Notes: generated from the sequence alone by a model not told the origin. A stretch of DNA of 62,605 nucleotides from Ignisphaera sp. (GCA_028275825.1 JAPWTX010000004.1:1-62605); one strand, 5' to 3'. Counted from the first letter of the stretch, positions 45,726 through 55,060 are shown. Translations and numbers: made by a program.

Positions 45726-47195
45726 TTGAATCATTACGGGAGACTATTGTTATTAATAAAGAAAAGCAGAGATAAACTTGTTATGAGAAACAATATTAAA
45801 GGTGCTATAAAGCAGCTCAGGTTTTTAAGAATTGAAAATATACAAGATTTGTGCTTGGAGGTTTTGAGGAGATACAATATAGGTCTAGCAGAGGTTATAA
45901 TATGTATAGACAAGCAGGGAACAGCGAGATATTTCATTAATGAGCCGCAAATAAATACAGAGCTTCGCAAATTATATGAAAGCCTCATGGAAAATCTTTA
46001 TACTTCTTATCTTAGTCTAGAGACGTTTGATGATCTTAAGAAGGCGTTAGAGGCAATAGCAAAAGAGCTAGACTTACATGATTTAATGCATAAGTATTAC
46101 GATACAATAATATATTATATACATAGAGATGTTAAGGGATATGGAATTTTAGATGTGGTACTAAGAGATGATAGTGTAGAAGATATTGAATTATCACACT
46201 GGAATAGACCCATTACAGTTGTTCACAGGGATTTTCTATCATATGAAGCACTTGTAACTAATATTCAGTTCCAAAGTGAGGAAGAAGCAAGAAATTATAT
46301 AGATAGACTTGCAATAAAATGTGGAAAATCTATATCAATAAAAAAACCAGAACTCCACGCCACATTACCTGAGGGCTTTAGAATTGCAGCTACTATTGGA
46401 GAACCAATAGGATCTAGTCCTACATTCGATATTAGGAAACTTACAGAAATACCTATAGATGTGGTGACACTAATTAAACAAGATATTGTAGATAATAGAA
46501 TTGCAGCGCTTCTATGGCTTGTTAATGATGCCAAGCTCTTTTATGTAATTATTGGTGGTAGTGGTTCTGGAAAAACAACTCTTTTAAATGCCTTTTTGCA
46601 GCTAAGTAACCCTAATTGGAAGATTATAGTAGTTCAGGATGTTCCTGAAGTAAAGCTTCCACTAAGACCCAGATTCATACAGTTCTATGGCGAGGATTCG
46701 GAAGAATTGCTTCAGAGATGCTTTACAGCACTAAGATATAGACCTGACATGCTGATAGTGGGTGAGGTGAGAGGAAAGGAAGTAATAGCTTTAGTTAGAG
46801 CTGTGGCTTCAGGATCGGGTTCAGCAACAACCTTTCATGCATCGACACCTGAAGAATATGAAATGGCTATTCGAGGGCTTCTCTCGCAGGACTTATATAC
46901 AATGCTTTCTCTAAATACAGCGTTGATGATACTTGTATCAAGAATTCGTAAGGGTTATAAAGTTGAAAGGAGGATATGGAGGATTTATGAAAGGGTTGGT
47001 GATGAATGGAAGGAAATATTTGTTCCTGAAAAGGTTGATAATATTTTAAAGAGTTATACAATGAAAAGACTTTCAAAAAGGTTGATAAGAGACGATATTG
47101 AAGCAGAGTATGAGTATAGATTAAAAGTGTTAGAGAATATGAGCCAAGGTTATGAGTCTGTGGAAAGAATTCTTAAAAGATTCTATGGCATATAA
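45726..47195 (+). CDS. type II/IV secretion (VirB11/PilT-like) ATPase
   Basis: 489 residues from TTG 45726; TTG 45747 (after GGGAG) and ATG 45783 are alternatives. An N-terminal domain is followed by the ATPase core: Walker A GGSGSGKT (about 276-283), a VVQDVPEVKL strand with the Asp box, Walker B RPDMLIVGEVRG and the His box TTFHAS. Such ATPases power archaeal pili or archaella. The usual TadC-like membrane partner is not next to it; the next gene is rpl2 on the other strand, so this is an orphan motor whose machine must be encoded elsewhere. Confidence 0.88.
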   Translation: MNHYGRLLLLIKKSRDKLVMRNNIKGAIKQLRFLRIENIQDLCLEVLRRYNIGLAEVIICIDKQGTARYFINEPQINTELRKLYESLMENLYTSYLSLETFDDLKKALEAIAKELDLHDLMHKYYDTIIYYIHRDVKGYGILDVVLRDDSVEDIELSHWNRPITVVHRDFLSYEALVTNIQFQSEEEARNYIDRLAIKCGKSISIKKPELHATLPEGFRIAATIGEPIGSSPTFDIRKLTEIPIDVVTLIKQDIVDNRIAALLWLVNDAKLFYVIIGGSGSGKTTLLNAFLQLSNPNWKIIVVQDVPEVKLPLRPRFIQFYGEDSEELLQRCFTALRYRPDMLIVGEVRGKEVIALVRAVASGSGSATTFHASTPEEYEMAIRGLLSQDLYTMLSLNTALMILVSRIRKGYKVERRIWRIYERVGDEWKEIFVPEKVDNILKSYTMKRLSKRLIRDDIEAEYEYRLKVLENMSQGYESVERILKRFYGI

Positions 47196-47209
47196 CTCAT
47201 TAATGCAAT

Positions 47210-47935
47210 TCAGTGTGCGCCTTTCTTCCTACCTGTTCTCTTCGCTGCAATATGCCCAACTTTTCTGCCTGGTGGAGCCCTTCTAGATACTGTTGTAGGT
47301 CTAGACTCGCTTTGATGAGATCCTCCTCCATGTGGATGATCAACAGCATTCATTGCAACACCTCTTACACGAGGCCATTTTCTTGCTCTCACCCTCCACT
47401 TATAATATGCATTACCTGCTTTAAGCAGAGGTTTCTCTACTCTACCACCACCTGCAACTACGCCTATAGTAGCTCTTGAGTCAAGAAATACCGCTTTTTG
47501 TTTACCACTAGGTAGTGTTATTATGGCATGTGTGGAGGTTTTGCCAGTTAAAACAGCATAAGAGCCACCACTTCTGACAAGTTTGCCACCGTCATAAGGT
47601 CTTAATTCTATGTTACATATCTTCGTACCTTCAGGAATGTTTCTGAGTGGGAGTATATTACCAATATTGGGTTCGGCATTGGATCCTATTTCAATTATTT
47701 GCCCTGATTTAAGTCCTTCAACAGCAATATTGTAGAATTCTTCACCATTCTCAAGTTTTACTAAAGCTATGGGTGCTCCTCTTCCAGGGTCATGCAAGAT
47801 GTCGACAACAATACCCTTTACTAACTTGTCAGCGGTGATGTTAGGGTATTTTACCGGGGCTGTTCTCAAATGGCTAGGACTTCTAAATGTTGAAGTCCCT
47901 CTACCCATTCTTTGAGCAAGAATTCTCTTACCCAT
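47210..47935 (-). CDS. rpl2: ribosomal protein L2
   Basis: 241 residues starting MGKRILAQRMGRGTSTFRSP. The C-terminal domain has RGVAMNAVDHPHGGGSHQ, the conserved peptidyl-transferase-proximal loop with its invariant His. It follows rps19 by 21 bases on the minus strand. Confidence 0.97.
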   Translation of the reverse strand: MGKRILAQRMGRGTSTFRSPSHLRTAPVKYPNITADKLVKGIVVDILHDPGRGAPIALVKLENGEEFYNIAVEGLKSGQIIEIGSNAEPNIGNILPLRNIPEGTKICNIELRPYDGGKLVRSGGSYAVLTGKTSTHAIITLPSGKQKAVFLDSRATIGVVAGGGRVEKPLLKAGNAYYKWRVRARKWPRVRGVAMNAVDHPHGGGSHQSESRPTTVSRRAPPGRKVGHIAAKRTGRKKGAH

Positions 47936-47956
47936 ACAGCCACACCATAAGGCAGC

Positions 47957-48394
47957 TTACTTCAGGGCTACAAAGAGGGTACTCCTTGTGGCTTTTAGAC
48001 CAGGTTCTCCATGCTTAACTTGTTTTGTTGTAGGTGCAAATTCGCCAAGGTAATGCCCTATCATTTCCGGAACAATTTTTACGGGAGCAAATTCTTTGCC
48101 ATTGTAAATAGCTATGGTCAATCCTACCATAATAGGAAGAATTATCATATCTCTTACACGTGTCTTTATCGTGACCTCTTTGCATTCGTTTACAAGTTTT
48201 TGCCGAGCTACTAAAATTTTTTCAAGGAGCCTTCTGTGCCTTGGTGAAAATCCTCTTGTTAAACTTCTGCGAGCTCTGCTAGGCAAGAGCTTTACGAGCT
48301 CGTCCATGGGCATTTCTAAGAGCTCCTCTAAGCTTTTACCTCTATATCTAAACTTCTTCCATTCAATAGGTGGCTCCCAGCACTGCTTACTCAT
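47957..48394 (-). CDS. rps19: ribosomal protein S19
   Basis: 145 residues with the S19 core ([36 protein letters not shown]). Order S19 then L2 on the minus strand is the reverse of the canonical L3-L4-L23-L2-S19 run. Confidence 0.96.
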   Translation of the reverse strand: MSKQCWEPPIEWKKFRYRGKSLEELLEMPMDELVKLLPSRARRSLTRGFSPRHRRLLEKILVARQKLVNECKEVTIKTRVRDMIILPIMVGLTIAIYNGKEFAPVKIVPEMIGHYLGEFAPTTKQVKHGEPGLKATRSTLFVALK

Positions 48395-48435
48395 AAAGTA
48401 TTCAACCTTTCTTGCTTAACTAGGTTTTTGACGAG

Positions 48436-48443
48436 CTTATAAA
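48436..48443 (-). promoter_or_regulatory. TATA box of rps19-rpl2
   Basis: ATTTATAAG on the minus strand, 42-49 bases before the rps19 start codon at 48394. Confidence 0.55.
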
Positions 48444-48607
48444 TTCGTATCAGCTCATTCCTTCCTCAAGAATATGCCTTTGCATTAGATCTTTTATTGT
48501 TATTTTCAACTCTCTATAATAGTAGATATTATGTGATGTTTCTCTACATTAATAAATGTAAATTTCGTGAATTATTATCCTAAGGGTTTAGAAAAACTTA
48601 TTAACAG

Positions 48608-48618
48608 TTTTATATATG
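48608..48618 (+). promoter_or_regulatory. TATA box of the micro-ORF-rpl3-rpl4-rpl23 unit
   Basis: TTTTATATATG lies 53-63 bases before the micro-ORF at 48671 and is the only clear TATA box before rpl3. It places the 30-residue ORF inside the operon transcript. Confidence 0.6.
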
Positions 48619-48670
48619 AAAATCAAGATGTTAATAGCAATATTGATTATTGGCATTGAGGTAGTTATTG

Positions 48671-48763
48671 ATGGGAGGTAAGCAAAAAACAACGCTATTT
48701 ATTGTAAAGAGTAGTAGTCAGCAAGAAGAGAGACCTAAGAAGCAGAAGGAGAAAAAGAGCTAA
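48671..48763 (+). CDS. 30-residue micro-ORF resembling the S25e N-terminal tail
   Basis: ATG 48671, eight bases after GAGGT, encodes a 30-residue product that opens MGGKQKTTLFIV and ends in a lysine-rich tail (RPKKQKEKKS). The MGGK plus basic tail resembles the disordered N-terminus of archaeal ribosomal protein S25e, but the S25e winged-helix domain is missing and only 33 bases separate it from rpl3. It has its own ribosome binding site and sits first in the L3 operon. It could be a truncated S25e, a leader peptide or a tiny basic ribosomal protein. Confidence 0.55.
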   Translation: MGGKQKTTLFIVKSSSQQEERPKKQKEKKS

Positions 48764-48796
48764 TATGATAAGGTGTTTTAATACAGGTGATGCAAC

Positions 48797-49819
48797 GTGG
48801 CGCATAGGAAGACTAGCGCACCTAAACGTGGAAGCCTAGGTGTTAGACCTAGAAAAAGAGCATCTGAGTTTATTCCACATATAAGAAGCTGGCCTTCACT
48901 GCAGCTGGAGAGTCCTAGAATTATAGGGTTTCTAGGCTACAAAGTTGGTATGACACATGTAATATTAGTAGATGATAGACCTGGTACACCTACACAAGGT
49001 AAGGAGATTTTTGTCCCCGTAACAATAATTGAAACTCCTCCGGTTATCCCAATAGCATTAAGAGTGTATGGTATTAATGAGTATGGAGGCTATGCTGTAC
49101 TAAAGGATATTTGGATAGAGCCTCCAAAAGAAATTGAGATTTGGAGGAGGATTCCCACATACAGACCTTCAACTAATATTAGTGAAAGAATTGAATGGAT
49201 TAAGAATCATTTACAGGATGTAAGACGCGTATCTTTGATTATGGCAGCAAATGTTAAATCTGTTGGTGGTTTAAGTAAAAAGACTCCAGACATTTTTGAA
49301 GCTGTGGTTGAGGGTGGAGATATAGCACAAAAAATAGCCTATGCCTTGGATGTACTAGGGAAAGCAATACATGTTGACAATGTCTTTACTCCTGGGCAAT
49401 TTACAGACATCATAGGTGTGACCAAAGGTAAAGGATTTCAGGGAGTGATAAAAAGATTTGGTGTAAAGGAGTTGCCTAGATGGCATAAACATAGAAAAGG
49501 TAGCAGAAGGATTGGCAGTAGGAGTCCAACAATAGGAGCAATGTCTGAAGTGCCTCAACCAGGGCAAATGGGATTTCATCGCCGTACAGAATTTAATAAG
49601 AGGATTATCGCTATGGGAGATAACGGTTATGAAATAACCCCAAGTGGAGGCTTTCCACATTATGGTGTTATTAAATCAAGGTGGCTGATGATTTGGGGTA
49701 GCTGCATAGGTGTTCCAAAAAGGCCGCTCATACTCAGATGGCCCATAAGACCTCCTAAATGGCAGCCAAATAAACCTCCGAAAATTGTTTATGTGAGTTT
49801 GCAGAGCAAAATCAGTTAG
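48797..49819 (+). CDS. rpl3: ribosomal protein L3
   Basis: 340 residues from a GTG start (AHRKTSAPKRGSLGVRPRKRA). GFLGYKVGMTHVI, RWHKHRKGSRRIGSRSPT and PGQMGFHRRTEFNKR are diagnostic. First large-subunit protein of the plus-strand cluster. Confidence 0.97.
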   Translation: MAHRKTSAPKRGSLGVRPRKRASEFIPHIRSWPSLQLESPRIIGFLGYKVGMTHVILVDDRPGTPTQGKEIFVPVTIIETPPVIPIALRVYGINEYGGYAVLKDIWIEPPKEIEIWRRIPTYRPSTNISERIEWIKNHLQDVRRVSLIMAANVKSVGGLSKKTPDIFEAVVEGGDIAQKIAYALDVLGKAIHVDNVFTPGQFTDIIGVTKGKGFQGVIKRFGVKELPRWHKHRKGSRRIGSRSPTIGAMSEVPQPGQMGFHRRTEFNKRIIAMGDNGYEITPSGGFPHYGVIKSRWLMIWGSCIGVPKRPLILRWPIRPPKWQPNKPPKIVYVSLQSKIS

Positions 49820-49831
49820 GTGAGGATGTTG

Positions 49832-50650
49832 ATGGAAACAAGATACATACTTGTATATCCTATACAAAAGAGATATGGATCGCTAGTGGATCTTAATGGG
49901 AATGTTGTAGATAGGATAGAATTACCTAATTTATTTAACTATCCAGTACGCATAGACCTAATTAGAAGAGCCGTTTTATCTGCTTTCACAGCACAAATTC
50001 AGCCAAAGGGTAGAGACCCACTTGCTGGAAAGAGAAGAGTTGGTGAGTCGTGGGGTATTGGGCACAGCGTTGCAAGAGTGCCGAGACTGAATAATGGCAG
50101 AGCTGTTTTTGTGCCAAATGCTCGTGGTGGTAGAAGGCAATTTGCACCCACACCCCTTGAGAGAGTTCGAGAAGAGATAAATAGAAAGGAGATGAGGCTA
50201 GCAATAATCTCAGCGTTAGCAGCGTTGAGCGATAAAAAGATTGTGTTGAGGAGGAACTACATAATACCGCAGGGAATAGAATTCACACCAATAATTGTGG
50301 TCAATGATTTTGAATCTTTCAATTCAACAAAAGATGTTAGAGAGTGGCTGAAGAGAATAGGGCTATGGCAAAACATAGAAAAATCGCAAGATAGTACTAG
50401 GATTAGGAGTGGAAAAGGAAAAATGAGGGGCAGGAAATACAAGGAAAGCAAAAGCATATTATTTATAGTATCTTCAGTACATGTACCAGTAGTTAACGCT
50501 ATTAAAAGCCTTCCTGGAGTTGATTACTTGACGCCTACTACAATGAACATTCTTAAGCTTGCACCTGGCGGCATGCCAGGCAGGCTTGCAATAATTACAC
50601 AAAAAGCTTTAGAAGAGTTATCAAGGATTTACATTGTTGAAAAGCCTTAA
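49832..50650 (+). CDS. rpl4: ribosomal protein L4
   Basis: 272 residues from ATG 49832, with GGTGA eight bases upstream; the frame opens at GTG 49820, directly after the rpl3 stop. The extended loop GKRRVGESWGIGHSVARVPR and FAPTPLERV block are typical of archaeal L4. Confidence 0.96.
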   Translation: METRYILVYPIQKRYGSLVDLNGNVVDRIELPNLFNYPVRIDLIRRAVLSAFTAQIQPKGRDPLAGKRRVGESWGIGHSVARVPRLNNGRAVFVPNARGGRRQFAPTPLERVREEINRKEMRLAIISALAALSDKKIVLRRNYIIPQGIEFTPIIVVNDFESFNSTKDVREWLKRIGLWQNIEKSQDSTRIRSGKGKMRGRKYKESKSILFIVSSVHVPVVNAIKSLPGVDYLTPTTMNILKLAPGGMPGRLAIITQKALEELSRIYIVEKP

Positions 50651-50672
50651 TTAATGTTGAAGGTGATTATAA

Positions 50673-50927
50673 ATGTCTAAAGATATCTTAGTAATGGTTG
50701 TAACAAGTGAGAAAGCATATCTGCTTGCTGAAAAATATAATTACTTAACGGTAAAAACATATAGGAATGCCAATAAGAAGGATATTAAAGAGTTTATTGA
50801 AAAGACCTTTAATGTTAAGGTAGTTAAAGTTAATACATTAATCGACCGCGATGGTTATAAAAAGGCGTATGTTAGGCTTGCACCAGAATATAGAGCTCTA
50901 GATATAATGGAGAGACTTTCAAGATAA
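50673..50927 (+). CDS. rpl23: ribosomal protein L23
   Basis: 84 residues with the L23 ferredoxin-like fold (VVTSEKAYLLAEKYNYLTV, FNVKVVKVNTLIDRDGYKKAYV). It sits at the tunnel exit of the large subunit. A C/D-box RNA begins 6 bases after the stop. Confidence 0.95.
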   Translation: MSKDILVMVVTSEKAYLLAEKYNYLTVKTYRNANKKDIKEFIEKTFNVKVVKVNTLIDRDGYKKAYVRLAPEYRALDIMERLSR

Positions 50928-50933
50928 TATATA

Positions 50934-50984
50934 ATGATGTGACTGCCGAGTGCTGAGTCAATGATGACAGGATCCCCTATCTGA
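50934..50984 (+). ncRNA. C/D-box guide sRNA after rpl23
   Basis: Box C ATGATGT (50934-50940, last base off consensus), a 12-base guide GACTGCCGAGTG, D' CTGA (50953-50956), spacer GTCA, a perfect C' ATGATGA (50961-50967), a 13-base guide CAGGATCCCCTAT and D CTGA (50981-50984). Box identity and spacing match archaeal double-guide sRNAs closely. Because it begins 6 bases after the rpl23 stop without a new TATA box, it is probably processed from the ribosomal operon mRNA. Confidence 0.75.
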
Positions 50985-51038
50985 ATATTGGATATGAAAT
51001 AGTTGTAATACAGTATTGGAAGAAGGAAGGGAAATGTT

Positions 51039-51320
51039 ATGTTGTCATCGAAGTATACAAAAAGATTGAACATCTTTCTGCTCCTTAATGATGAGAATAG
51101 TATAAATCTCATAAATAGTATGCTAAAAGAATTCTGTAAAGAAAATGCTTGCGTCTATAAGATACACCCTAGTAGCGTTATAAAAAGGCTTTTTTATATA
51201 GAGTGTTCTTCCACTCTTACACCTTTAGATAAACTCTATAAAAATATAGAAAATATAGTATTGAAGAGTGCATCAAATATCATATCATGGTATAAAATAG
51301 AAAGTGTTGAAATCAAGTAA
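51039..51320 (+). CDS. small protein of unknown function
   Basis: 93 residues, preceded by GAAGGGAAATG as a weak ribosome binding site. Mixed alpha-beta composition with Cys at 30, 35 and 54, no membrane helix, and no motif I recognise. It follows the C/D-box RNA and ends 15 bases before a convergent membrane-protein gene. Confidence 0.55.
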   Translation: MLSSKYTKRLNIFLLLNDENSINLINSMLKEFCKENACVYKIHPSSVIKRLFYIECSSTLTPLDKLYKNIENIVLKSASNIISWYKIESVEIK

Positions 51321-51335
51321 CCTTCTAATTCATTA

Positions 51336-51992
51336 TTAATGTTTACAAGAACTGCGCAATGCAATTAAAATTCCTAGTGGGGGAATACTCGATAAAAAGT
51401 TTTTCATTGTGTCACGTTCTCTTTCTAGGAATATCACTATGGCAGATAGAATGATATATAATAATATAGCTACTAGCGTTATGAAGTTATATAGCATTGC
51501 TTCAAATGATAGGGCAACAAGTGTTGCACCTATATGCAATAACACATCAACTAGTTTATCATAAGACAAAGCATATAGTTGTTGCATGGTTTGTTTAGCA
51601 TTGCAAATCCTATTTTTGAAGCTTACAAAAAACTGCATAACTTTGATAATAGGAATAGGTAAGACAGTTAACTCTATTAGTATAATAAAGTCTCCAGTAA
51701 ATAAGAAGAAAAGAAATGCTTCAATAAACACTTGATAGCTTTTTCCGTAGTAGAGCACAACCAAGAGCTCTATTAACAACAATGGCATCAGAATAAATGT
51801 GAATCTTAGGAAATTGTTAAGAAGAGTTAGGAGATTAATATTAATCTTGCTGAAGAAGAGCGCTGCTGATAATATATAAGTGTATATACTCAGAGAAGTG
51901 CTAAACAAGAACAGCTTATATACGTGTAAGAATAGTATGCCGTACAAAATAGAGTAGATGTTGCATAGTGATTCTATGAGGTTTTTATGCAT
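51336..51992 (-). CDS. polytopic membrane protein, unknown family
   Basis: 218 residues with six or so hydrophobic helices (about 10-30, 33-50, 58-85, 88-115, 150-170 and 172-192) and a short cytoplasmic loop with NAKQTMQQLY near 130. The frame closes right before a convergent small gene. I recognise no family. Confidence 0.6.
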   Translation of the reverse strand: MHKNLIESLCNIYSILYGILFLHVYKLFLFSTSLSIYTYILSAALFFSKININLLTLLNNFLRFTFILMPLLLIELLVVLYYGKSYQVFIEAFLFFLFTGDFIILIELTVLPIPIIKVMQFFVSFKNRICNAKQTMQQLYALSYDKLVDVLLHIGATLVALSFEAMLYNFITLVAILLYIILSAIVIFLERERDTMKNFLSSIPPLGILIALRSSCKH

Positions 51993-52026
51993 AACTTATC
52001 AGCTTCTTAAGCTATTGAATTCGATA

Positions 52027-52043
52027 CTAATGCACTGCATTAG
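52027..52043. repeat. perfect 8-bp palindrome in the divergent Lhr promoter region
   Basis: CTAATGCA and TGCATTAG separated by one base, midway in the 138-base gap between the divergent membrane-protein and Lhr genes. Its symmetry and placement suit a dimeric regulator site. Confidence 0.45.
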
Positions 52044-52130
52044 TTAATGCTAAAATATATTTTCAATTTAAAGATAATAACATTTGTTGCACTTAAAACG
52101 CCACTACCGAAAAACATTTTCCAGTAGTTT

Positions 52131-55031
52131 ATGGTACGTGTTTTTATGAGTTATGATGAGAAGGTACTAAAACACTATATAAAACTAGGCTTTACCAATC
52201 TGACTGAGATTCAAAGAGTGACTTATACCAAGATATTGAATCACGACATGGACTTAATTGTGTCAGCGCCAACAGGTTCTGGTAAAACAGAAGCAGTCAT
52301 TATACCGCTGCTCATTAAACTAGCTGAGAAAGGACTTCTACGCAGTGAAGGCATTCTGGTACTATATATAACACCCCTCAGAGCTCTAAATAGAGACCTT
52401 GGAAAAAGATTAAATAGCATTTGCAAAGTTTTTGTTTGCAATGTTGATATATGGCACAGTGACACTCCTTCTACTACAAGAAAGAAAATAATCAAAGCAC
52501 CTCCTCATATACTTTTAACAACTCCTGAGAGCCTTCAAATATTGTTAATCAAAAAGGAATTCATAAAACATTTTAGCAAATTGTATGCAGTAATTATTGA
52601 TGAGATACAGGAATTGATACAAGATGAAAGGGGTGCAGAATTACTTTTAGCTATGGAAAGACTTGACACAATGTTAGGTAGGCACATCAGAAGAATAGCA
52701 ATAACAGCTACATTAAATGAAGATAACTTGAGATTTATGGGTAAGGTTCTGTTTTCTAACAGACATTTTGATGTGGCTATAGCTGATTCTAAGAAGAGGT
52801 ATGAAGCAGATGTAATGCTATCTACAGGGAATTATCAATGGGGCTTCTTCGCGGTAGGAGATATTGTTAAGAAAATTAGTGAAATAGTTAAAAGCAAGCA
52901 ACACCGTCAGATACTAATATTTACGAACACTAGGACCTCAGCAGAAGAGCTAAGCTACTTGCTAAAATCTGAAGGAGAATTAGATGAGAATGCTATAGGA
53001 TTGCATCATGGATCGCTATCAAGAGGTGTTAGGGAAGCTATTGAAAAGAATTTTAAAGAGGGACAGATAAGGGTTGCTATTTCAACATCTAGCCTTGAAC
53101 TTGGTATTGACATAGGCGCTGTAGATCTTGTTATCCAGTATTTGTCACCTAGACAAGTAACAAAACTTTTACAAAGAATTGGTAGGGCAGGTCATAGAGA
53201 AGATGAGGTGTCGAAAGGAATAATAGTATCACCACCAATAATTTCAGAACTTGTTGAATCAATAATAATAGCTAAGAGATTAGAAAGAGGCGATTTAGAG
53301 CCGCTAAACATTCATGTAAATAGCTTAGCTGTTTTAGCACACCAACTTGTGGGTTTAGCCTTAGAAAGGGATTCAATTTTATTGACACACTTCTGGAAAA
53401 TAGCAAAAAGATCGCTTCTATTTCAAGACACAAGTTTTGACACGGTAAAGAAATTAACACAGTTTCTTAACGATATCGGACTCTTAAAATGTCATCAAGA
53501 CGAGCAGGATGTTATATGTAACGCTACAAAGAGAGGATACATATACTATGTAACAACGAACATGATACCCAATACTAATGAATATCGTGCAAAATCTATT
53601 ACAGATCATAAAGTAATAGCATTACTAGACGAAGATTTTGTTGCTCTTTGCAATCAGGATGATGTTATAGTTCTTGGTGGAAATGCCTGGCGTATCATTA
53701 ATGTAGATTATGATGAGAAATCGGTGTGGTTATCTCCTCTACTAGATGCTAGACAAGTTATTTTACCTAAATGGGTTGGCGAGAATATACCTGTACATGA
53801 AAAAGTAGCAAGGGAAACATGTTCATTTCTTAGACGTTTCTGTGCTTGCAGAGATGAAACATGTGTCGACAGGCTTTTCAATTCTTATAAAATCAATGAG
53901 TCGGTAAGAGTGTTCCTAGTTGCAAATAAAGACAATTTATGCAAAGTTTATCCAAGTGATAATATACTTACAATAGAGCTGCATAGAATCCCTAAAGAAG
54001 ATAAGTCACTCATAGCTGTGTATCACTGTTTAGGTTCAAGAGGTTCTGAAGCTTTTTCATTGGCGTTGCTAAGAATTCTTAGAGAATACCTTAATGTAGG
54101 CGGTAGTTATAAATCTCATCAACTTGGGACAGTAATTTTAACGAACAGATCCTTATCTATTGACGAGCTTAAAAAGGCTCTTACAACCTTAATTCAACTT
54201 CATAAAAAGAATTTGCTGAAAGGTATTATAATAGATGAATTGAAAAAATCATCTTTATTTAAAAGACGTGTTATTGAAGTTGCCAAGAAAATGGGTATAA
54301 TAGCTAAGGATAGTAGTATAGAAGAGGTAAGGAAAGTGCTTAGTGCATTACTTGACATGGAGCTAATAGTGGATGAAGCTATTAGAGAGCTTCTTGTAGA
54401 AAATATTGACATAAATGTAGTTGAGGAACTTTTACAGAAGGTTGTGGAAAGCAAAAAAGTTAAGATTGTTATGACAAAGACTGCATCACCATTCTTACAA
54501 GAAATATCACAATTAGGTTCATTACGATATATTATCAGGAGCTCTACATTGCCAAGAAACCTAGTTATTGAAATAACAAAGCAGAGATTGCTAAACAAGA
54601 GGTCTAAGCTAATTTGCCTCGTATGTGGTAATGTGTTCGAGATTAATATAGGTGAATACCTTGCAGAGAAGTGTGTGGAGAAAAACCCATTCAAGTGCTT
54701 CATCTCATGCCCTTATTGTACATCCAAAGCATTAACTGTTTTAGAGAATGATAATGAATTACAAGAGTTTAAGGACATGTTAATTAAATTAAAGAAGAGA
54801 GGGTTTTCAAAAACAGATATAGGTGAATATGAAAATATGGAAAGAGCTTCAAAAGTAGCAAATCTCATAATGGAGTACGGATTAGCGGCTCTTATAGCTC
54901 TTCAAGGTATTGGCATTGGCATTGAATTTGCGAAAAGGGTTTTAGCAAAGTCACATAACTGGGATTCTCTCATATCTAATATATTAGAATATGAAGAGAA
55001 TTACCTTAGAACACGGAAATACTGGGATTAA
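52131..55031 (+). CDS. lhr: Lhr-type superfamily 2 DNA helicase
   Basis: 966 residues. Walker A is APTGSGKT (46-53), motif II is DEIQ rather than DEVH, motif III is ITAT, and motif VI is QRIGRAGHR; the Lhr winged-helix and core follow, and a C-terminal zinc knuckle CLVCGN...CPYC lies near 825-865. Lhr helicases unwind forked DNA and RNA-DNA hybrids in repair. MSYDEK at 52146 is an alternative start. The 3' end runs 53 bases short of the ced gene, with the ced TATA box just beyond the stop. Confidence 0.93.
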   Translation: MVRVFMSYDEKVLKHYIKLGFTNLTEIQRVTYTKILNHDMDLIVSAPTGSGKTEAVIIPLLIKLAEKGLLRSEGILVLYITPLRALNRDLGKRLNSICKVFVCNVDIWHSDTPSTTRKKIIKAPPHILLTTPESLQILLIKKEFIKHFSKLYAVIIDEIQELIQDERGAELLLAMERLDTMLGRHIRRIAITATLNEDNLRFMGKVLFSNRHFDVAIADSKKRYEADVMLSTGNYQWGFFAVGDIVKKISEIVKSKQHRQILIFTNTRTSAEELSYLLKSEGELDENAIGLHHGSLSRGVREAIEKNFKEGQIRVAISTSSLELGIDIGAVDLVIQYLSPRQVTKLLQRIGRAGHREDEVSKGIIVSPPIISELVESIIIAKRLERGDLEPLNIHVNSLAVLAHQLVGLALERDSILLTHFWKIAKRSLLFQDTSFDTVKKLTQFLNDIGLLKCHQDEQDVICNATKRGYIYYVTTNMIPNTNEYRAKSITDHKVIALLDEDFVALCNQDDVIVLGGNAWRIINVDYDEKSVWLSPLLDARQVILPKWVGENIPVHEKVARETCSFLRRFCACRDETCVDRLFNSYKINESVRVFLVANKDNLCKVYPSDNILTIELHRIPKEDKSLIAVYHCLGSRGSEAFSLALLRILREYLNVGGSYKSHQLGTVILTNRSLSIDELKKALTTLIQLHKKNLLKGIIIDELKKSSLFKRRVIEVAKKMGIIAKDSSIEEVRKVLSALLDMELIVDEAIRELLVENIDINVVEELLQKVVESKKVKIVMTKTASPFLQEISQLGSLRYIIRSSTLPRNLVIEITKQRLLNKRSKLICLVCGNVFEINIGEYLAEKCVEKNPFKCFISCPYCTSKALTVLENDNELQEFKDMLIKLKKRGFSKTDIGEYENMERASKVANLIMEYGLAALIALQGIGIGIEFAKRVLAKSHNWDSLISNILEYEENYLRTRKYWD

Positions 55032-55050
55032 GATACTCATAGTTGAAACA

Positions 55051-55060
55051 TTTTATAAAT
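55051..55060 (+). promoter_or_regulatory. TATA box of the ced cluster
   Basis: TTTTATAAAT lies 24-33 bases before the ATG at 55084, implying a nearly leaderless transcript. It rules out the longer frame that opens at 54991 inside lhr. Confidence 0.6.
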
